DNA of 9,703 nt, taken from assembly GCA_045112425.1 (NCBI GenBank), contig JBGUHV010000020.1, positions 1-9,703 on the forward strand, written 5' to 3'. Below, piece after piece: positions 5,392 to 9,703 of this stretch. The notes beneath the pieces are model-generated. The model made no database searches and was not told where the DNA came from. It saw only the letters and a list, made by a program, of their open reading frames with translations. Source of the DNA: CAG-103 sp045112425 (GTDB lineage: Bacteria; Bacillota; Clostridia; Oscillospirales; Oscillospiraceae). A program made the translations under genes and the position numbers. Numbering within the stretch: position 1 is the stretch's first letter; every line of letters starts with the position of its first letter.

Positions 5392-5930
5392 GTTACTGCT
5401 TTCACCCATCCAATCACATAATGGTATTTTACAGGCTCCGTCGTTCCCGCCGAATCAACCGTTTTCAGCGCCCTCAGTGTGCCGCCTTTGCTGACAATTT
5501 TCGTCTGAGCATTGTCCGCATTCAGGGCGGAGGTACTCATCGCCAAAATATTGCCAGAGCTCTCGTTAATGTAGACATATGTATGAATCAGGGGGCGTTT
5601 GCTATTAGATGGCAGGCCTGTACTCAATCCTCTGTTGGTCGTTGCGCCTCTGTTGAACTCTCTTTCGGCGAAAGTAATGTTCGACCACAAAAACATAAAG
5701 CTTGCTTGCGTGCCGTAATTGTGCGTCAGCGTTAATTCGGTGGTGTTTTCCGCAAGAATGATCTCTCCGGTTATCAGCTTCGAGACGTATTCAGGCAAGC
5801 CGCCTGTTTTGATACTTTCGATCAAGTCCACCATCTCCGCAGGTGTCATAGCATCGGTTCCACCAGTTTTCGCGTTGATCGCGTCGGCAATCGCGTCCAG
5901 AGTCTCAGACCGGATCAGATGCTCCGCCAT
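5388..5930 (-). CDS. Tail fibre / receptor-binding-like protein (180 aa)
   Basis: The N-terminal part (about 1-45) contains TLDAIADAINAKTGGTDAMT and PAEMVDLIESI, a motif that recurs in tail-fibre-like proteins of Firmicutes phages and is thought to link the fibre to the particle. The C-terminal part (about 50-180) is rich in Thr, Ser and Asn and likely beta-structured, ending YHYVIGWVKAVT, as expected for a host-contacting tip. The start is firm: GGAGGTGA lies six bases before ATG 5930, and the A of that ATG overlaps the stop of the collagen-like gene by one base. The DNA for the C-terminal part (about 5390-5760) is clearly AT-richer than its neighbours, which suggests the tip was exchanged with another source. 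The call as receptor-binding protein is inference from position and composition. Confidence 0.7.
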   Translation of the reverse strand: MAEHLIRSETLDAIADAINAKTGGTDAMTPAEMVDLIESIKTGGLPEYVSKLITGEIILAENTTELTLTHNYGTQASFMFLWSNITFAEREFNRGATTNRGLSTGLPSNSKRPLIHTYVYINESSGNILAMSTSALNADNAQTKIVSKGGTLRALKTVDSAGTTEPVKYHYVIGWVKAVT

Positions 5931-6682
5931 TACGAATCACCTCCGAACGAGCTGGATTCCGCTTCCGGAACCGCTGCCGCCGACCAGACGCCGCCGACCA
6001 CGCGCAGGAATTTGCCGTTATCGGCAGCGGAAACGGCAGGCAGGCCGGAGAGCGGAACGCTGCTGAAGGTCGGCTTGCCGTTTGTTCCGGTCAGCACGGC
6101 GAATTTGATCGCGCCGCTCTTGACGCAGGCGAAGGTGACGGTCGCCGGCGAGGCGGTGTCGAAGCCCACGAGATCATACGCGTCGAAGGTGTAGTCGTCA
6201 GCAAGGCGCACGCTGCGGAGCGTGTCGTTCGCCAGCGCGGGCGCAATCGCCGCCGCGGTCTGATAGCGCAGATCGGAGCTGGCGACGGCGATGTCGGGAT
6301 CATCGTCAAACTGACTGTCATAGCTGAGATAGACCACTTTGCCGTCGCTGCCGCCGCTCTGTCCGTCTTCCCCGTCGGCGCCGTCCATCACGTCGAAGGT
6401 ATGGCTGCCGCCGGCGTCTGTGATCGTCACGCGGTGGCCGCCGGTAATTGCAGCGACGGCGACGGTCGGAGAAACGCCGTCCGCGCCATCCGCGCCGTTT
6501 CTGCCCGGCACGCCCTGCTCGCCCTGCGGACCCTGCGCGCCGTCCGCGCCGTTCGCGCCCGGCACACCCTGCGGGCCCTGGGGGCCGGGCGCGCCGGCGT
6601 CGCCCTTCATGCCCTCGAAGACGAGGTATTTCAGCTCGTCCAGCGAGGCCGCCAGCACCGGGCCGTTGATGTTTTCGGTCAT
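5930..6682 (-). CDS. Collagen-like phage tail fibre protein (250 aa)
   Basis: This is probably a trimeric fibre on the tail or virion surface. After a short N-terminal segment (1-23, including SLDELKYLVFEGMKG) comes a collagen-like run of 16 Gly-X-Y triplets at residues 24-71 (GAPGPQGPQGVPGANGAD and so on). Then SPTVAVAAITGGHRVTITD and FDVMDGADGEDG follow, a motif found in many Firmicutes prophage fibres. The C-terminal part (about 118-250) ends with AADNGKFLRVVGGVWSAAAV, also a familiar fibre ending. ATG 6682 overlaps the preceding stop as ATGA, and an AGGAGGTG lies upstream. Collagen-like stems form a triple helix; proline in the X position supports this here. The tip after residue 118 could contribute to host binding or attach the next protein. 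Confidence 0.82.
   Translation of the reverse strand: MTENINGPVLAASLDELKYLVFEGMKGDAGAPGPQGPQGVPGANGADGAQGPQGEQGVPGRNGADGADGVSPTVAVAAITGGHRVTITDAGGSHTFDVMDGADGEDGQSGGSDGKVVYLSYDSQFDDDPDIAVASSDLRYQTAAAIAPALANDTLRSVRLADDYTFDAYDLVGFDTASPATVTFACVKSGAIKFAVLTGTNGKPTFSSVPLSGLPAVSAADNGKFLRVVGGVWSAAAVPEAESSSFGGDS
6470..6613 (-). repeat. Collagen-like Gly-X-Y repeat coding stretch
   Basis: Sixteen consecutive triplets with glycine first run from Gly24 to Ser71 of the 250-aa fibre. The DNA is GC-rich and internally similar (recurring GGCCCTG/CCCGGC words), so it is prone to slippage or recombination that would change stem length in multiples of nine bases. Confidence 0.85.
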
Positions 6683-7035
6683 GACAGCACCTCCTCGGAA
6701 AGCGCGTCACAGATCTTGACGCGCAGCTTCTTTTTGAGCCCCACGACCGCGCCGCCGATGAAGTGCACGCGGACGTCCAGCTCCGTGGTTTCTCCGTCCT
6801 CCAGGCGGAAGGTATCCGCCTGCGCGAGCGGCACGAGAAACGCGCCGTCAGAAAAGACGCCCTCCTCCGGCCAGACCTTGCGCACACCCTCGCCCAGCAT
6901 GAACTCCACGCAGTGGAGCAGGGGCAGGTGCGCCTCCGTGATCGCCTCGCCGCTCAGCTCGAGCTCGATGCGGAGATCATAGGCGTCGCCCTGCTTGATG
7001 CAGGGAATGGTTTCAATGCAGTTTGAATCACTCAT
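6679..7035 (-). CDS. Small baseplate/fibre-adaptor-like protein, BppU-N-like (118 aa)
   Basis: The protein opens MSDSNCIETIPCIKQGDAYDL and continues with alternating beta-type strands (LRIELELSGEAI, FMLGEGVRKVWPEEGVF, TELDVRVHFIGG, GLKKKLRVKI). The KQGDAYDL opening and overall beta-sandwich pattern resemble the N-terminal domain of upper-baseplate (BppU) proteins, which join receptor-binding proteins to the particle. The match is by eye and weak. ATG 7035 directly follows the stop of the 612-aa gene, with GGGAGGG upstream. Its place just before two fibre genes supports a connecting role. It has no membrane segment or signal. Confidence 0.55.
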   Translation of the reverse strand: MSDSNCIETIPCIKQGDAYDLRIELELSGEAITEAHLPLLHCVEFMLGEGVRKVWPEEGVFSDGAFLVPLAQADTFRLEDGETTELDVRVHFIGGAVVGLKKKLRVKICDALSEEVLS

Positions 7036-8874
7036 TCATCGCTCCCTCCCTCTGAATTCATAAATAATCGGCGCGGAGACGAAGGAGACAACCTCGCCCG
7101 CGGTGTTGTTATAAAGCCGCGCCGAGAGCTGGCGCAGGCTGTGAAAGCCCGGGCTGCGGCGAAAGACCGCCGCGAACGAGCCCTTCGGCTCCTGCCCCGT
7201 CGGGAGGGTGACGGTGAGATTCGTCGGGTCCGTCCGCTCGGCAAAGTCGCACGCCCACGTCACCTGCGTATCGGTATTCGCGTCGCCGCAGGTCGTGAAG
7301 AGCACGGCGCAGACCGCCTTGTGCCGGTAAAACGCGCCGAGCGTGCGCGGCGGCAGCTCGCAGATCTTCTCAATCGCCTCGTCGCCGAAATCGGCATACG
7401 CGGCGAGAAACTCGCTGATGCGCCCGTCGACCCGGACGGCGAAGAGCCGCTCTCCCGCCTCCGGCACGAGGCCGACGGGCTCGATGCCGGTGTGATAAAA
7501 CCAGGCGGGGTTCTCCGGCGTGCTGCGCTCATGGTTCCACTCCCAGGCGCGGTTTTCGAGCACGAGCAGGTAGCGCCGGCCGGTATTCACGCTGCGCACA
7601 CGGTTCGGGTGCGTATCGGCGAGGGCGCGCAGCAGCCCGGGGCGATCCGGCTCGCCGTGGATCTTGCGCGAGAGGATCTGCACGTTGTTCTCCCCCGCGG
7701 CGGAGGTGTCGCGCAGGCGGCAGACGCCGTGGCGGCGGCTTGCCCAGACGAGGTTGTTGCCCACGAGCTGCACGCTGCCCGGCAGATCGCAGCCGACAGC
7801 CGCGCTGATGCGCGTATAGTCCATTGTGAGCTTTGTGAGCCCGCCGACCTCCGTCATGCCGAAGGCGGCGCGGCCCGTGGCGTTCGGCTGAAAGATCACG
7901 AGCATGTTCTGCTGACGGCCAAAGGCCGTGATCGGCTCGCCCGCGTCGCCGGCGAGGTTATACTGATCCATGGGAAAATACGTCGGATCCATGGTGAGAC
8001 CGTTGCTGCCGCTCCAGAACCAGGCGTTCGGCTGCGCGTCACATCCGCCGAGCACGACGCAGAGCCCCTGCGCCCCGCCGAAAACCGCGGCGGCGGTGCT
8101 GTCGAGAATGCTCTGATATGCAGCCTCGTTCGCCTTGCGGTACCAGATCTCCACGGTGTTGTTGGCGGGCGGGTCGCTCACGGGCGGCGCGGTGTGAAAC
8201 GACACGACGCCCGCCGCCTCGTCCACGGTGTAGTCCATGGTCATCGTGCCGTCGATTGTGACCATGACGACGCGGTCAATCTCCTGCTCCGGGAGCTGAT
8301 AGTCCGTGACGCCCGCCTTCGCGTTGAAGCGCACCTTCCGCCCCGCGCCGAAGCGGTTTTCCGGCTGATAGCGCTCGCCCGCGCCGGTCTCGGGGTCGGT
8401 ATTGAGCTGGATGACGGGCACATAGACGCGCGCGGAGGCGTCCTCGTCGCGCAGGATGGTGCCGCGGAGCGTCGCGCCGTCGGCGGAAATGCGCAGATAC
8501 GCGCCCTTCGTCTTGTAATACACGTCGCCTCGATAGAGAAACCAGACGCCCGGGGTAAGGGGAAAGTCCGGATCGGCATACGGCGCCTGACTCGTGCCGA
8601 AGGGCACGCCGTCGTCCGTCTCGATGAGCTTGCAGGCGCGGATGCGGTCCTGCACATGCAGGAGCATCCAGCCGTGATAGAGAAACGGCGCGCAGGAGAG
8701 CACGCCCATCGGCGCGGAGGCGATTTGTACCTGCCCGCGCCGGGAGCGGAGCGCGCCGCCGCGCAGCGTGAGATTCTGCAGAAATGGGCTCTCGTTCGCC
8801 GGGAGCGCAAAGGGCGCGTCCGTGCAGTTCATGCCGCCGGTGAAGAGCGAAATGTGCTCTGTGTATCGCTTCAT
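7036..8874 (-). CDS. Large virion protein, P22 gp10 / stabilisation-stopper-like (612 aa)
   Basis: This large beta-rich protein probably belongs to the head-tail or short-tail structure. The N terminus, ISLFTGGMNCTDAPFAL and LRGGALRSRRGQVQI, resembles the opening of phage stabilisation/stopper proteins (P22 gp10 type) and similar propeller-like podovirus tail proteins: a glycine-rich start, then a 'list of features with an offset' pattern. Repeating Trp/Tyr/Phe strands such as VWFLYRGDVYYKTKGAYL and QPNAWFWSGSNG suggest many beta blades. The start at ATG 8874 is set by GGAGGG eight bases upstream and a four-base overlap with the adaptor gene (ATGA). An upstream extension of 28 residues is Ala/Arg-rich and read from the adaptor's sequence, so I leave it out. 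The next gene starts right after the stop. The family assignment is by pattern and order, not by search. Confidence 0.55.
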   Translation of the reverse strand: MKRYTEHISLFTGGMNCTDAPFALPANESPFLQNLTLRGGALRSRRGQVQIASAPMGVLSCAPFLYHGWMLLHVQDRIRACKLIETDDGVPFGTSQAPYADPDFPLTPGVWFLYRGDVYYKTKGAYLRISADGATLRGTILRDEDASARVYVPVIQLNTDPETGAGERYQPENRFGAGRKVRFNAKAGVTDYQLPEQEIDRVVMVTIDGTMTMDYTVDEAAGVVSFHTAPPVSDPPANNTVEIWYRKANEAAYQSILDSTAAAVFGGAQGLCVVLGGCDAQPNAWFWSGSNGLTMDPTYFPMDQYNLAGDAGEPITAFGRQQNMLVIFQPNATGRAAFGMTEVGGLTKLTMDYTRISAAVGCDLPGSVQLVGNNLVWASRRHGVCRLRDTSAAGENNVQILSRKIHGEPDRPGLLRALADTHPNRVRSVNTGRRYLLVLENRAWEWNHERSTPENPAWFYHTGIEPVGLVPEAGERLFAVRVDGRISEFLAAYADFGDEAIEKICELPPRTLGAFYRHKAVCAVLFTTCGDANTDTQVTWACDFAERTDPTNLTVTLPTGQEPKGSFAAVFRRSPGFHSLRQLSARLYNNTAGEVVSFVSAPIIYEFRGRER

Positions 8875-9503
8875 GGCACCAGCCCTCCATAGACGTCTCC
8901 GATCAGGTGGCGCCGCGGCTGCGGCAGCGGGGCGAGACGATAGAGCAGCTCCTGCCACTGGCGCAGGAGGGCGGCGGAGACGGTCTCATCCTCACGCAGG
9001 GCGAGCTGCGCCGCCACAAAGTACGGAACGGCGCGGTGCGCGTCGGGCGTGTTGTCGAGATCATAGGCGTCGCACGGTTCGGTCTGCCCGGCTGCAATCG
9101 CGTCGACGCAGGCGCGCGGGCGGCGGTAATATTCGAGCCAGACCTCGCCGCGCGTGCGCGGGAGGAGAATGTGCCCCTCGTCGCAGCGGACAAAGCCGCT
9201 TTCATAGCGCGGCTCGCCCTCCTCGAGCACGAGCAGGCCGCCCGGCACAATCTCCATGAGATTCTGCGGCAGCGAGCAGCACATCATGCCGCCCCGGTCG
9301 CGCTCCGGGAGGCGCTCGAGGGGCTTGGCCGCGTGGATGCGGCGCGGGCCGGAGGCGATGATCCACATGGCGTCGTCCACCAGCTCGGGGATCCGGCGCA
9401 GATCGTCGCCCTGTTCGTTGTAGGTTCGGGGAATCGGCGCGTCGCCCAGCGAATACTGCTGCAGCAGCTTCAGCGCCGCATCCCGGATCTGACCGTAGGT
9501 CAT
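8871..9503 (-). CDS. Head-tail adaptor-like protein (gp4/gp11-type connector, 210 aa)
   Basis: This probably forms the ring joining the portal to the short tail. It starts MTYGQIRDAALKLLQQYS, continues with YNEQGDDLRRIPELVDDAMWI, has a central beta part (VWLEYYRRPRACVDAI), and then YDLDNTPDAHRAVPYFVAAQLAL followed by ED and a helical C terminus. This helix-strand-helix layout, with an acidic 'PD..A..PYF.AA.LA..ED' block, is typical of phage adaptor proteins. The start is ATG 9503 with GGAGG eight bases upstream; the longer frame from 9527 starts inside the hairpin at 9523-9550 and is unlikely. The stop overlaps the next start (ATGA). Its location between a head-associated gene and the 612-aa protein supports the role. 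Confidence in the exact family is moderate. Confidence 0.6.
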   Translation of the reverse strand: MTYGQIRDAALKLLQQYSLGDAPIPRTYNEQGDDLRRIPELVDDAMWIIASGPRRIHAAKPLERLPERDRGGMMCCSLPQNLMEIVPGGLLVLEEGEPRYESGFVRCDEGHILLPRTRGEVWLEYYRRPRACVDAIAAGQTEPCDAYDLDNTPDAHRAVPYFVAAQLALREDETVSAALLRQWQELLYRLAPLPQPRRHLIGDVYGGLVP

Positions 9504-9522
9504 ACTGTTTCCTCCTTTTGGG

Positions 9523-9550
9523 GGCACAGCCCGGCTGCCCGGGCTGTGCC
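9523..9550 (-). promoter_or_regulatory. Perfect 12-bp GC-rich hairpin before the adaptor gene
   Basis: Bases 9523-9534 (GGCACAGCCCGG) pair exactly with 9539-9550 around a 4-base loop. On the minus strand the stem is followed by CCCCAAAAGGAGG, without a T-run, so it is not a standard terminator. It lies between the preceding small head gene and the adaptor ribosome site. It could protect the 3' end of an upstream capsid-gene message or reduce read-through, giving less adaptor than capsid protein. That role is inferred. Confidence 0.65.
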
Positions 9551-9559
9551 GGGCGGGAA

Positions 9560-9703
9560 TCAGCCGATGTTCAGAACAGAATCACCGACCGCAATGGGCT
9601 TGTTCGCGGCGTCCACCTCGACCACGCGGGCGACGGTGTCGCCGGAGGCGGGGGTGACCTCGCCGCCGTTCACGGTCAGCTCCGTCCAGGCGGAGGGGGT
9701 GAT
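9560..9703 (-). CDS. C-terminal part of a small head-associated protein (partial)
   Basis: Only the last 47 codons are inside the window; the start lies beyond base 9703. The sequence includes AWTELTVNGGEVTPASGD and TVARVVEVDAANKPIAVGD, ending SVLNIG and TGA. It is a beta-type, Gly/Val/Thr-rich protein. From its place just before an adaptor gene, it is probably near the major capsid gene, perhaps a small head-decoration or fibre-like protein; I cannot identify it. The perfect hairpin at 9523-9550 lies between this stop and the next gene. Confidence 0.7.
   Translation of the reverse strand: MTPSAWTELTVNGGEVTPASGDTVARVVEVDAANKPIAVGDSVLNIG

Noticed and set aside
4195..5421. Plus-strand open frame of 408 codons
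   Set aside because: It runs antisense across the holin, amidase and three small genes. The amidase motifs on the minus strand are decisive.
5388..6682. Invertible fibre segment controlled by the nearby recombinase
   Set aside because: I looked for inverted copies of fibre ends or an alternative C-terminal fragment around the fibre genes and saw none in the window.
7141..8892. Plus-strand open frame of 583 codons
   Set aside because: It lies antisense to the 612-aa gene, whose start, ribosome site and overlaps fit the operon. Its product is an Arg/Ala/His-rich low-complexity sequence typical of a GC-rich shadow frame.
1..9703. tRNA, rRNA or CRISPR array
   Set aside because: No cloverleaf pattern or regularly spaced direct repeats could be seen; the only tandem pattern is the collagen-coding stretch.

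Overview
The window looks like the late end of a temperate phage (or prophage) of a Gram-positive gut anaerobe, most likely a high-GC member of the Clostridia (Oscillospiraceae-like). This host guess rests on three things: strong AGGAGG-type ribosome sites, a collagen-like fibre ending in motifs I associate with gut Firmicutes prophages, and an amidase with a C-terminal repeat common in phage lysins of that group. It is inference, not proof. All convincing genes lie on the minus strand, so transcription runs from base 9703 towards base 1.

Region 1 (9703-2946) is one compact, GC-rich late operon in which stops and starts abut or overlap by 1 to 11 bases. In transcription order it holds the end of a small head-associated protein, a head-tail adaptor-like protein, a large stabilisation/stopper-like protein (612 aa), a BppU-N-like small protein, a collagen-like fibre, a second fibre or receptor-binding protein, two small hypothetical proteins, a zinc amidase (endolysin), an r1t-like holin, an XhlA-like membrane/coiled-coil protein, and a 297-aa helical protein followed by a rho-independent terminator (2897-2933). 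No tape-measure or tail-tube gene appears between the adaptor and the fibres. That fits a short-tailed (podovirus-like) virion.

Region 2 (2945-221) is a cassette with a different base composition. It holds a small serine recombinase, a perfect bidirectional terminator, then a cytosine-5 DNA methyltransferase whose stop overlaps the start of an Eco47II/Sau96I-family restriction endonuclease. The restriction-modification (R-M) genes are clearly AT-richer than the phage genes: one hand-counted 60-base row of the endonuclease is about 42% GC, against about 77% for a row of the 612-aa gene.

Region 3 (220-1) begins exactly at the endonuclease stop. It opens with a second, diverged copy of the last 12 codons and stop of the 297-aa gene (33 of 39 bases identical), then a possible 42-aa gene starting GTG in a GTGA overlap with that stop, then a terminator-like hairpin.

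The main observation is therefore a recombinase plus R-M cassette of about 2.76 kb set between two copies of the 3' end of a phage late gene. This is the layout expected of a mobile defence cassette (a phage 'moron') that inserted at the gene's stop codon and replaced its 3' end. Removing it would restore a tight overlap between the 297-aa gene and the 42-aa gene. The R-M pair would let a lysogen cut incoming DNA, while the methylase protects the host and the phage.
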